Part shown: positions 1 through 8,600 of the stretch, piece by piece
How positions within the stretch are numbered: the stretch's first letter is position 1
Layout: every line of letters begins with the position of its first letter
Assembly: GCF_001613045.1 (NCBI RefSeq)
Contig: NZ_BDBP01000019.1
Span: 1-64,000 of the forward strand
DNA from: Nocardia lijiangensis NBRC 108240
GTDB lineage: Bacteria; Actinomycetota; Actinomycetes; Mycobacteriales; Mycobacteriaceae
DNA: 64,000 nucleotides
Reading direction: 5' to 3'
Translations under genes and position numbers: made by a program
The notes under the pieces: generated by a model
Database searches by the model: none
Told to the model about the DNA's origin: nothing
Seen by the model: the letters and a program-made list of their open reading frames with translations, nothing else

Positions 1-2
1 GA

Positions 3-243
3 GAATTGCTGGGTGGCGAGCCGGTGCGGATCTCGATCGAGAGTGCCATGGAGCGGGTGCGGCGGCGTGGTGTCAGGGTGGTCTTCCGAGATGGTGAAGA
101 AGCGTTGGTTCGTGCGACGACAGCAATGCGCAGGTCGGGTGCATTGCGTCTGAATTTCACGAAACATGGTGAGAGTCGTACACAATCCACGTTCGATAGA
201 CTCAGGATGTATCAGGGTGTGCGCGAGGTGTGGGTTGCCCAGC
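3..243 (+). repeat. Domain repeat, copy A
   Basis: First of three coding repeats. It shares with copy B a nearly identical stretch around the codons for VRISIESAMER and LVRATT. It is read in a different frame from the other two copies, and it is partial or close to its start at the window edge. Confidence 0.7.
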
Positions 244-539
244 ATGTCCTGGACCTGGCTGCGCGGGAGTCGCATCTCGGCGCGCAGTCCGAAGGCGTCG
301 ACGACAGCGGGATATCGACGAGCAGCAGTACCCCGACCTGCGGTTGGCAGATATCGAGCTGGGCGCTGATGGCACCTCGGCATTTCGGGGCGAAGATGAC
401 TTCGCCTGGCTGGACGCTTTGGTCCCGCCGGTAGGTCCCTCTGGTGTAGCGGGCGAATCGGCGGCTGCGGAAACCGGTGACCCTGAATCGGACGTTGACG
501 ATGGCACCACTGCCGTGGATGCGGATCTCGGTGAGATCC

Positions 540-785
540 GAGAATTGCTGCGTGATGTGCCGGTGCGGATCTCGATCGAGAGTGCCATGGAGCGGTTGCA
601 CCGGTCTGGCGTCAGGATTGTCTTCCGATATGAAGGAGCGTTGGTTCGTGCAACGACAACAGTGTCCAGCACGGGTTCATTGCGTCTGCATTTCGTGAAA
701 CCTGACGGGAGACGCACAGCTTCTACGTTCCACCTACTCCGGAATACCCGGGGTGTGCACGAGTTGTGGGTCCGTCGGCATGACC
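540..785 (+). repeat. Domain repeat, copy B
   Basis: Second copy, encoding about 80 residues from RELLRDVPVRISIES to the VRRHDL end motif. The next copy begins 300 bases further on in the same frame, so B and C are a tandem duplication separated by a short linker containing GTTAVEADL. Confidence 0.8.
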
Positions 786-839
786 TGCAGCCGGATTCGG
801 CCGGAACTACCGCCGTGGAGGCAGATCTCGCTGAGATTC

Positions 840-1085
840 GAAAATTGCTGCGTGATGTGCCGATTCGGATCTCGTTCGAGAGTGCTTTGGAGCGGTTGTA
901 CCGGCCTCGTGTCAGGTTTGTCTTCCGATACGAAGGCACGTTGGTGCGTGCGACGACATCAATGTCTAGCGGTAAGTTGCTTCTGCATTTCACCAAACCT
1001 GGTGGGGGACGCACATCTTCCACGTTCAACGGGCTGGGGAGGATGCAGGGTGTGACCGAGGTATGGGTTCGTCGGCATGACCTGG
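840..1085 (+). repeat. Domain repeat, copy C
   Basis: Third copy, same frame as copy B. It differs at scattered positions (for example SFESALERLYRPRV where B has SIESAMERLHRSGV). The differences are mostly conservative, so the domain was under protein-level selection when the copies diverged. Confidence 0.8.
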
Positions 1086-1375
1086 ATATGCCTGTGGCCG
1101 GTCCGTCCGCTGGTGCGTTGGTGGAAGAGTCGGTCGCTGTCTCGAATCGACATGCCCAGCAGCCGAATTCGGCATCTCTGGACGAAATAGGCGAGTGGTC
1201 GGAGGAATACGGTCAGTGGCTCGACCTGGAGAGCTTGGCCCCCGAGGAGCGGTCGGCGGCTGCGGAAACCGGCGAACTCGGCCATGTGCGGGCCGCGGCG
1301 GTGATCGGGCCGGATGCGCGAAACCTGTTCGGCGCATTGGGTTCACGACCGGCACCTGAATCGGCTGCGGAATAG

Positions 1376-1674
1376 GGGATGGCGTCCGGCCTTGATCGAG
1401 GATGGGCGAGTCCTGCGCGTCGATGGTTGTGCGCGATCCGCACGGCGGCCCGGAGATCTCCGTGCCCCTGAGCCACCTGAATCAATTCGACACGATCGGC
1501 TCCTCCGGTCCGGGCACTCTGTTCGTCTACGGTTCGGAGAACGGCACCGTGACGACGAGCGCGGCAACGCACCCGGCCCCACACGCGACCAGACCCGATG
1601 TTTCCGCAACATCGATGTCGGTGGTCGATGAACCTGCTGCCGACTTCTTCGATCCGACCGCGTTCGGTCGATAG
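1376..1674 (+). pseudogene. Fragment continuing the broken repeat protein (diverged fourth unit?)
   Basis: After the stop at 1375, protein-like sequence continues in two further frames: about 1335-1420 gives LNRLRNRGWRPALIEDGRV, and 1402-1674 gives VVRDPHGGPEISVPLSHL followed by FDTIGSSGPGTLFVYGSENG and a TAG. Joined across a frameshift near 1420, the layout (RLRxRG, then a basic strand, then DGxxLRV) resembles the repeat unit upstream. It may therefore be a diverged fourth unit or a separate short gene. The 90-codon frame starting at 1402 could still be translated. It ends 8 bases before the next gene. No function can be given. Confidence 0.4.
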
Positions 1675-1682
1675 CCTTCCCG

Positions 1683-3905
1683 ATGCTCGAGATCCCGCAG
1701 GATCTGAAATGGCTCGGCTGGCTGGTCGGTGCCGACCTGCCCGCAGGCAACGAGGACCTGCTCTTCGCTATCGGTGCGGCCTGGAACGAGGCCGCGAAAG
1801 CGCTTGCCGCGCAGGTCGATCCGCTGACCCAGGTGCGGCGGAAGGCCGGTGGAGCCTATCGGGACGGCGCGGGTGCCGAGACCATTTCGGCACTGTTCAC
1901 CGACCTGCTCGACGGCGACGCTTCACTGGCCACCCTGGCCGCCGACTACGACGAACTCGGCAATGTCGCTTTCGATTTCGGCACAACGGTGCAGGCGGCG
2001 AAGCTGATGATGATCGTCTCCTATGCCCTGCTCGCCGTGGAGATCATCTGGGCGTGGATGTTCCCGCCGACCGCGCCCGCGGTGGAGGCCGCAGCTGTCG
2101 CTGGAACCAGATCGACGTTGCGGCGGGTCGAGGACCTGGTGATCACCCGGATCGAGCAGGTGCTACTGCGGGCCTTCGGCGCCGTCGGACAGCAGGCGTG
2201 GACGAAGCTGGTCGTCAAGAACCTGTCCACCTACGCGGTGAAGGGTGCGGTGTCAGGTGGGCAATCGGTGCTGGTGGACGCGACCATTCAGGGCGGTCAA
2301 ATGGCCGCGGGTACCCGGCGTCATTTCAACGGCAACGAGGCATTGCTCTCGTTCGGCGGGTCCTTCGCCGGCGGTCTGTTCGGCCGGGCCGCCGCGCATT
2401 GGGGAGGAATAGGTTTCGACGCCTCGATCGGCAGGCTCACCAACAAACTCGGCCGTGCGGCGGATGTGGGCCGGGGAGCGGCGATCGGTGCGTTCGCCGG
2501 TGCGGTCGGTACGGTCGGCGGTTCGATGGCGACGGCGATGAACACCGGTGACTGGCAGAAGGCGTTCATGGCGAGCGGTTTCGGCCTCGGTGGCTCGGGT
2601 GGTGCGTTCCGCGGCGCGGTGGCAGGCGGCGCCCGCGGCCTATTCCACCTGAACCGCACACCGCGCAGTGCGGCGCGCACCGGTTTCCTCCGGCATTTCC
2701 AGCTCGACGCCGAAGGGAATGTGTACGTCCCAGCGAGCCGGGCCGCGGCCGTCGGCGGATCGGTGACCGGCCAACCCGTCCAGCGGCCCGCACCGGTAGC
2801 GCGACCTTCGGTCGACCGGTCGGTTGAGTCGTCTCCGCAACACAAGCGCAGGCTACGTGAACTCGACCGTCAGGACGCGGCAGCGCTGCGTGAATACCAC
2901 CGGCAGGTGCGCGCCGCCCAGCCGCAATTGCGCGCTCAGCCTTCCGAGCACGTCGAGAACCAACCGCGTGCCCGCGCTCTCGGGGCCCCGGACGGGCTGG
3001 AATCGGCCGACCGGCAACCGCGGTGGGGTTCGCGCATGTCCGACCGCGCTGAGGCCATGCAGCACCGGGCCGATACGGCCCAGCAGAGCGCCGACCGCTC
3101 GCAGGCAGGCGCCGACACCGTGCAGCGGCGGGCCACCATGCAACAGACAAGGGCGACAACCGAAGACAGCGCCGCCGTGCAGGCTCGAGCGCACACTGAA
3201 CAGACACAGCGGCAACTGCGCATCGCCGAATCCCGCCTGGCCGCATTGCGCGCGACCGACGGTCCCGATGCGCAGCACGTAGAGCGGGTCGAATTGCAGG
3301 TCGCCCGCGCCCGCGTCGCGCTCGCGAGCGCCGAATTCGAACAAACCGCCGCGCGCCTGCGGGCCGACGCACACCAGCGCCGGGCCGACGAATTCCAATC
3401 CCGCGCCGACGAATCGCAACGCAGAGCCGATCTCTTCCAGCTCCGCGCCGACGACCTGCGCATGGTGCGGGTCGACCCGGACGTGATCAACCGCAGAGCC
3501 GATGCCGAGGCCAAGCCGTCGGTGCGCCCGATCGGCGCGGAGAACAGCTGGTGGCAGCGGGCACTGCTACGCAGCGAGCAGGTGGGCAAGGAGTACGGCA
3601 CCGGCGGACCGGGAACGGGCCACTACCAGGCCAAGGGCACCGACCTGCGCGCCAAGACCCGCCCCAAACTCGAGCCGTACCACGAGCCGATGATCGAACC
3701 GTACGCCGCACCGTCGGCGCCCGATCCCGATGCGTGGGGGTCACCGTCGTACTCCGAAATCCCCGGGCGGCCAGCGGATCCCGGGAAGCCGGAAGATCCG
3801 GAGAAACCAAAGGACCCCGACCGACCCGAGCGACCACGCCCGGAGCGGCCCCCGCGACCCGAGCGGCCGGAGGATCCCGAGAACCCGGACTGCCCGATTA
3901 ATTAG
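1683..3905 (+). CDS. WXG100-like (CpnT N-terminal-type) protein with coiled-coil and Pro-rich tail
   Basis: The 740-residue product begins MLEIPQDLKWLGWLVGADLP with a following NEDLLFAIGAAWNEAAKAL helix. This is the pattern of the WXG100-like N-terminal domain found in CpnT and other actinobacterial type VII-exported polymorphic toxins. A hydrophobic segment lies at about residues 108-130 and a long Gly/Ala-rich zipper-like region at about 215-310. A heptad-like coiled coil rich in RAD triplets (QRRADEFQSRADESQRRAD) covers about 430-600, followed by an extreme Pro/Glu/Lys/Arg tail (PGKPEDPEKPKDPDRPERP). Family members usually end in a toxin or enzymatic domain, but none is visible here. The ATG has no clear ribosome site and sits 8 bases after the preceding fragment. 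Likely exported through an ESX system; the function is unknown. Confidence 0.65.
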   Translation: MLEIPQDLKWLGWLVGADLPAGNEDLLFAIGAAWNEAAKALAAQVDPLTQVRRKAGGAYRDGAGAETISALFTDLLDGDASLATLAADYDELGNVAFDFGTTVQAAKLMMIVSYALLAVEIIWAWMFPPTAPAVEAAAVAGTRSTLRRVEDLVITRIEQVLLRAFGAVGQQAWTKLVVKNLSTYAVKGAVSGGQSVLVDATIQGGQMAAGTRRHFNGNEALLSFGGSFAGGLFGRAAAHWGGIGFDASIGRLTNKLGRAADVGRGAAIGAFAGAVGTVGGSMATAMNTGDWQKAFMASGFGLGGSGGAFRGAVAGGARGLFHLNRTPRSAARTGFLRHFQLDAEGNVYVPASRAAAVGGSVTGQPVQRPAPVARPSVDRSVESSPQHKRRLRELDRQDAAALREYHRQVRAAQPQLRAQPSEHVENQPRARALGAPDGLESADRQPRWGSRMSDRAEAMQHRADTAQQSADRSQAGADTVQRRATMQQTRATTEDSAAVQARAHTEQTQRQLRIAESRLAALRATDGPDAQHVERVELQVARARVALASAEFEQTAARLRADAHQRRADEFQSRADESQRRADLFQLRADDLRMVRVDPDVINRRADAEAKPSVRPIGAENSWWQRALLRSEQVGKEYGTGGPGTGHYQAKGTDLRAKTRPKLEPYHEPMIEPYAAPSAPDPDAWGSPSYSEIPGRPADPGKPEDPEKPKDPDRPERPRPERPPRPERPEDPENPDCPIN

Positions 3906-3941
3906 TGCCGCGTCCAGAAATGTACACGCAGTACCCACCCT

Positions 3942-4035
3942 GTCGTCCCAGCGAACGCCGGGACTCAGACCGCACACTCCACAGGTATGGCCGCCTCGGA
4001 ATGTTCACCTGGATCCCGGCCTTCGCCGGGACGAC
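3942..4035. repeat. REP-like inverted pair
   Basis: Two copies of a 22-base element face each other at 3942-3963 (plus) and 4014-4035 (minus) and match at 20 of 22 positions by eye. The second contains its own hairpin, CCCGGC-cttc-GCCGGG (4015-4030). Together they could form a long stem around a 50-base loop. The pair sits in the gap between two genes on the same strand, and may end transcription or act as an extragenic palindromic repeat. Confidence 0.7.
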
Positions 4036-4150
4036 GGGGCTGGATTCCCGAAACCCTTAATTCGCATATTGTTTCGGCTCTGGTCGCCCACAATCCCGGT
4101 TTCCGCCGCCTGTCGTGGCGAGAGTTGGTTTCGTGGAGCAGGGTATTGCC

Positions 4151-4525
4151 GTGGATTCGACTACCGAGCTGCATTCCGCCGCCGTGGTGATGGACAGTGT
4201 GGCCGATGCGGTTGGTCGGGCAGTGCGGGTGCTCTCCGATACCCTCACTCTGCTCGGCGATCCGATCTCGGTGCAGTGCAACGGAAGTGCCGCGCAATCC
4301 GAAGCCGTCGTCACCAAGGGCAGCGGTGACAACCCGCCGTGGGGCACGGACTCGTACGGCAAGCAGTTCGCCGATGGCGATTCCGGTTACGTGAAACTCA
4401 GCGTCGGTCTGCTACAGGGCGGATTCGACCTGGCGCACACTCTCTCGGCATTCGCGCACGGAATGCACGGGGCCGCAGGCGATCTCGACAGCGCCGAAGC
4501 GAACGCCACCGCCGCTTTCTCCTGA
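4151..4525 (+). CDS. Small ESX-type (WXG100/EspC-like) protein
   Basis: This 124-residue protein is predicted to be mostly helical. It begins VDSTTELHSAAVVMDSVADAV and contains a Gly/Pro-rich turn region around DNPPWGTDSYGKQF, then a second helix ending in EANATAAFS. Small helical proteins with this layout are common next to ESX loci and in toxin cassettes of Nocardia. The GTG at 4151 is preferred because GGAGCAGGG lies about 7 bases upstream; an in-frame ATG at 4115 would add 12 residues with no ribosome site. The gene converges on eccC, with 16 bases between stop codons. It is probably an ESX substrate or partner, but the assignment rests on size, fold pattern and context. Confidence 0.6.
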   Translation: MDSTTELHSAAVVMDSVADAVGRAVRVLSDTLTLLGDPISVQCNGSAAQSEAVVTKGSGDNPPWGTDSYGKQFADGDSGYVKLSVGLLQGGFDLAHTLSAFAHGMHGAAGDLDSAEANATAAFS

Positions 4526-4541
4526 GGCCCGGCCTATCCCG

Positions 4542-7500
4542 TCAGTTCGGTTCGGGCAGATGGCAAATCTGGATGAGGTCGCGGCCCCGCGTGCGCGACA
4601 CCAGCAGGCCACGCCCGGGCGGATACTGGGCCGGGCGCACGTCGCCGAGCAGTACGCCCTCGTCTTTCGGGGTGCTCATCAGGATGCCGTCCACCGACAT
4701 GTCCTTCATCGGGCCGAGTACGGGATCGTAGAGTGCGCGGGCCGCGCCGCCGGAGCGCCGGGCGATGATCACGTGCAGGCCGATATCGCGGGCCTGCGGC
4801 AGCAGATCCAGCAGCGGCACCAGCGGATTGTTCGACGCCACCATGTCGTAGTCGTCGACGATCACATACACCTCGGGCCCCGTCCACCAGCTGCGTTCTC
4901 GCAGCTGTGCGGGCGTGATGTCGGCGCCGGGCAGGCGCTGCGACACGAATCCCGCGACCTCCTTCAAGGTGGGTACGGAGGTCTGTGCCGAGGTGGAGTA
5001 CCCGGCCAGGTGCGGGCCGTCGATCGCGCCGAGCATGGTGCGGCGGTAGTCGACCATGATCACCCGTGCCTCGTTGGGGTGTGAGTTCTCCACGATGCCC
5101 TGCGCGATATTGCGCAGGAGTGTGGTCTTGCCGCAGCCCACGTCGGCGAACACCAGCAGGTGCGGCGACTCCTCGAAGTCGAGCACCACCGGCGCCAGCT
5201 CCGATTCGCTCAGCCCGATCAGCACCCGCTTGCTGTCCAGGCGTATGTCCAGTCCGCGCGCGGTGGCCAGCACCTGGTCGCGGTCGAGTTCGCCGGGCAG
5301 CATCCGCACACCGGGCGCCTGCCGGTCGCCGTAGAACTCGGCGAGTTCGGCCTTCGCGGCGGCGATGCCATCGGAGAGGGTGTCCGGGTTCACGTCGGTG
5401 TCCAGGCGGGGGAGGGCGATGAGCATGTGCAGCTTGTCGCTGGTCATGCCGCGGCCCGGGCGGTTGATCGGTACATTCACCGCCGCGCGGCGATCCATCT
5501 CGGAGTCCGACGGATCGCCGAGGCGCAGCTCGATCCTGGTACCGATCTGATCCTTCACATTGGGCCGGATCTCGGCCCACCGGTTCGCACCGAGCACGAC
5601 ATGGATTCCATACGACAGCCCACGGGCGGCCAGGGCGAGCACCTGGCCCTCGATCAGGTCGAACTCCTCCCGGAAGGCGGCCCAGCCGTCGATCACCAGG
5701 AACACATCACCGTACGCGTCGGCGGCGAGCGGTCGAGTTGCCCGCTCCTCGGCGGGCAGCTGCGCCAATTCGGCCTTCAGCTTGCGGAAATCGCGCATGT
5801 TCTCCACGCCGAGTTCAAGGAAGCGGGCCTCGCGCCTGCGCAGCAGCACACTGAGTTCGGCGACGGTGCGCCGGACCCGGTCGCTTTCCAGCCGCCCGGC
5901 CGCCGAACCGACGTGCGGCAGCCCGGTGAGTGCGGCCAGGGTGCCGCCGCCGAAGTCGAGGCAGTAGAACTGCACCTGTTCCGGTGTGTGGGTGACGGCG
6001 GCCGAGAGGATGATGGTGCGCAGCGTGGTCGACTTGCCCGACTGCGGTCCACCGACCACCGCGACATTGCCCTGGGCGCCCGCCAGATCGATGGCGAGCA
6101 CTTCCCGCTTCTGTTCGTACGGCTTGTCGACGATGCCGATCGGCAGCCACAGATTGCCGTTGCGGTTGGCTTCCGAACGCCAATCTTGTTCGGGCAGCAT
6201 CATATCAACGGTGGGCGAGATATCGAGCGGCGGCAGCCACACCTGGTGCGCCGGCCTGCCGTGCCCGGTGAGCCGGTCCACCACCGTCTGCAGCAGCGAC
6301 AGCTCGGGTGCGGCGGGCGGTGTCTCACCGAGGAGTTCGCTGAGATCGGGCAGCTCCACCGGGATCGGTTGCTGCTCTGGGTTCTCCATGTTCGATTCGG
6401 TGCGCGCGATGGCGGCGGCGGTGAACAGGTCGACCACCCCGGCCGTGGCCGTCGGGCCCGTCGTCCGGCCCGCGACCGGCGGAACATATGGCCCCGATAC
6501 ATAGGTGGTGTTGAACCGCAACGGATCCGACGAATCGCTCTTCAAATAGCCGGCGCCGGGCTGGGCGGGCAGATGGTAGGCGTCGGTGATGCCGAGCACC
6601 TGCCGGGATTCGCCCGCCGAGAACGTGCGAAGGCCGATTCGGTACGACAGGTGCGAGTCGAGGCCGCGCAGCCGGTTCTCCTCCAACCGCTGCGATGCGA
6701 GCAGCAGATGCACACGCAGCGACCGGCCGAGGCGTCCGATCATCACGAACAGCTCCGCGAAATCCGGCTTTTGCGAGAGCAATTCGGAGAACTCGTCGAC
6801 GATGATGAACAGGGCGGGCAGCGGATCGAGCGGTGCGCCGCCCGCACGGGCCTTCTCGTACTCGGTGACATTGGCGAAGTTGCCCGCCGCCCGCAGCAGT
6901 TCCTGCCTGCGGGTCAGTTCACCGGCCAGCGCATCCCGCATGCGGTCCACCATCGAGAGCTCTTCCTCGAGGTTGGTGATCACTGCGGACACGTGCGGGA
7001 GCGGGTCGAGTCCGAGAAACGTCGCGCCACCCTTGAAGTCGACCAGCACCAGGTTCAGCAGATCGGGGGAATGGGTGGTCACCATCGACAGCACCAGGGT
7101 GCGCAGGAACTCCGACTTGCCCGAACCCGTCGCACCGATGCACAACCCGTGCGGACCCATGCCGTTCTCGGCGGATTCCTTGATGTCGATCTCGACTCGA
7201 GTGCCGTCCGGGGTGACGCCGATCGGCACCCGCAACCGCTCGCGAGCCGACCTGGGCCGCCATACCGCGTCCGGGTCGAGGGTCGCCGCGTCGGCGACGC
7301 CGAGCATCGCCATCAGACCTGGGTCGGTGTTCGTCTCCGCACCGAGGTCGACGACCTGTGCGCTGGTGGCTATCCGGTAGCGCGCCACACCGCGGGCGAA
7401 GGTGGCGGCGACGGCCAGGCTCACTCGGTCGGGTCCGGCGAAGTTCTCCACGGAACCGCCGGTCCTTGCGCCGATCACCGCTTCGTCGACCACCAGCTGC

Positions 7501-8585
7501 AGGCCACGCCGGACCGCAAGGCCGGTCTGCGGTGCGGTCAGGTCGAGCACCGTCACCGAGTCGAGCCCGGCATCGCTGATGGTGCGCTCGGAGCCGCTGA
7601 CGTACCCGTCGTCGATCACCACGACCAAGTGCAGCCTGCCCGGCGTCGCAGGCGCGTTGCGCAGGAACCGGCCACGTTCGAGCAGGTCCTCCGACAGCGA
7701 GGTCTCCAGTTCCGACAGCGATTCATAGAGCATGCGCGCCGACCCGATCCGATCGGTATCGCGCGGATGCTGCAGGTGCGGTAGCCATTTGGTCCAGCTC
7801 CACGCCTCGGCGTCGGGGTCGGCGGTGACGATCGCGAAGATCATGCTGTCCGGACCGTGGAAGGCGGCCAGCTCCATCAGCATCGATCGGACCAGCGCGC
7901 GCCCGTGCTCGCGCGGCCCCTCCACGTTCACCGCGGGGAACGCGCGCAGCGAGATGGCGGTCGGCAGGCCGTGCACCACCGAGTGCGTGCGGACGAAGCG
8001 GCGCAGCGCCACTGTCGCCACCGGTTCCAGGTCCTCCAGCGGAACGGTCTCGGGCCGGACCAGTTTGGTGGCGAGACGATGGCTGCCGATGCCGATCCGG
8101 ACGTGCGCGAAGTCGGGGTCGCTCGGCCTGCGTTCCCACATCCGGCGGGTGCCGATCAGCGCGTGCAGGTCGATCGGGTGCGGATGGCTCCAGAACAGCG
8201 CCTCGCGCTGGGCGGTGCCGGTATTGCGGACATCGCGGCGCAGCTGGTCGAGGTAGCGGAAGTAGTCCTTGCGTTCCTCGTTGAGCTCGGCGGCCTTCTT
8301 CCCGCCGCCGCCGGTGCGGCTGGCGAACATGCCGACCATCGACATCAGCATCATCATCGGGAACATCATGGTGAGTGGGTTGGTGAACATGGACCGGCCG
8401 CCCATGGTGAACATCAAACCCATCATGCCCACCATGGCGACCACCATCACCACCGGAAGCAGCCGCTGCCACAGCGGCGCCGGGATCGGCGGGGTGATCT
8501 CCGGCGGTGCGTTGAGAATCACTTCGCCGCCTGGCGACCGCGGCGGTGCGATCCTCGCCAGCCGGATGAAACCCTGTGTGCCCAT
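4542..8585 (-). CDS. eccC: Type VII secretion ATPase EccC (single-chain form)
   Basis: This is the membrane-anchored FtsK/SpoIIIE-type motor ATPase of ESX secretion, 1347 residues. Two transmembrane helices lie near residues 42-90, followed by the DUF region and three ATPase modules. Walker A motifs are GATGSGKSE (~483), GGPQSGKSTT (~843) and DVGCGKTT (~1147). The first module has a full Walker B (IIVDEFSEL). The second reads LVIDGW and the third IVDDYD, so both lack the usual glutamate. CcaB and CcbB are fused, unlike split ESX-1 systems. The ATG at 8585 is chosen over a TTG at 8591 because GAAGGA lies 7 bases upstream of the ATG and only 2 from the TTG. The gene follows mycP after 15 bases, in one operon with eccD. 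Confidence 0.97.
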   Translation of the reverse strand: MGTQGFIRLARIAPPRSPGGEVILNAPPEITPPIPAPLWQRLLPVVMVVAMVGMMGLMFTMGGRSMFTNPLTMMFPMMMLMSMVGMFASRTGGGGKKAAELNEERKDYFRYLDQLRRDVRNTGTAQREALFWSHPHPIDLHALIGTRRMWERRPSDPDFAHVRIGIGSHRLATKLVRPETVPLEDLEPVATVALRRFVRTHSVVHGLPTAISLRAFPAVNVEGPREHGRALVRSMLMELAAFHGPDSMIFAIVTADPDAEAWSWTKWLPHLQHPRDTDRIGSARMLYESLSELETSLSEDLLERGRFLRNAPATPGRLHLVVVIDDGYVSGSERTISDAGLDSVTVLDLTAPQTGLAVRRGLQLVVDEAVIGARTGGSVENFAGPDRVSLAVAATFARGVARYRIATSAQVVDLGAETNTDPGLMAMLGVADAATLDPDAVWRPRSARERLRVPIGVTPDGTRVEIDIKESAENGMGPHGLCIGATGSGKSEFLRTLVLSMVTTHSPDLLNLVLVDFKGGATFLGLDPLPHVSAVITNLEEELSMVDRMRDALAGELTRRQELLRAAGNFANVTEYEKARAGGAPLDPLPALFIIVDEFSELLSQKPDFAELFVMIGRLGRSLRVHLLLASQRLEENRLRGLDSHLSYRIGLRTFSAGESRQVLGITDAYHLPAQPGAGYLKSDSSDPLRFNTTYVSGPYVPPVAGRTTGPTATAGVVDLFTAAAIARTESNMENPEQQPIPVELPDLSELLGETPPAAPELSLLQTVVDRLTGHGRPAHQVWLPPLDISPTVDMMLPEQDWRSEANRNGNLWLPIGIVDKPYEQKREVLAIDLAGAQGNVAVVGGPQSGKSTTLRTIILSAAVTHTPEQVQFYCLDFGGGTLAALTGLPHVGSAAGRLESDRVRRTVAELSVLLRRREARFLELGVENMRDFRKLKAELAQLPAEERATRPLAADAYGDVFLVIDGWAAFREEFDLIEGQVLALAARGLSYGIHVVLGANRWAEIRPNVKDQIGTRIELRLGDPSDSEMDRRAAVNVPINRPGRGMTSDKLHMLIALPRLDTDVNPDTLSDGIAAAKAELAEFYGDRQAPGVRMLPGELDRDQVLATARGLDIRLDSKRVLIGLSESELAPVVLDFEESPHLLVFADVGCGKTTLLRNIAQGIVENSHPNEARVIMVDYRRTMLGAIDGPHLAGYSTSAQTSVPTLKEVAGFVSQRLPGADITPAQLRERSWWTGPEVYVIVDDYDMVASNNPLVPLLDLLPQARDIGLHVIIARRSGGAARALYDPVLGPMKDMSVDGILMSTPKDEGVLLGDVRPAQYPPGRGLLVSRTRGRDLIQICHLPEPN

Positions 8586-8600
8586 CGGCAATTCCTTCGG

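Larger units (their letters stand above)
3..1375 (+). pseudogene. Frameshifted protein with three copies of an unrecognised ~80-residue domain; 5' end outside window
   Basis: Coding sequence enters the window already open at base 3 and carries one copy of the domain in that frame to about base 250. The sense then moves to another frame near 290-315, consistent with loss of one base, and continues to a TAG at 1373-1375. Each copy begins near RDVPVRISIESAMERL and ends near GVHELWVRRHDL, with alternating basic and hydrophobic residues that suggest a small alpha/beta or beta-rich fold. Acidic linkers separate the copies, and an acidic tail containing ERSAAAETGE follows the third. I do not recognise the family. 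It lies immediately upstream, on the same strand, of a type VII-type protein, so it may derive from a secreted effector or its partner. The frame change could be real decay or an assembly error. Confidence 0.55.

Noticed and set aside
5160..7784. Plus-strand frame of 874 codons
   Set aside because: It is antisense to eccC, and the translation is His/Arg/Gly/Asp-rich with no family features, as expected from the complement of a high-GC gene.
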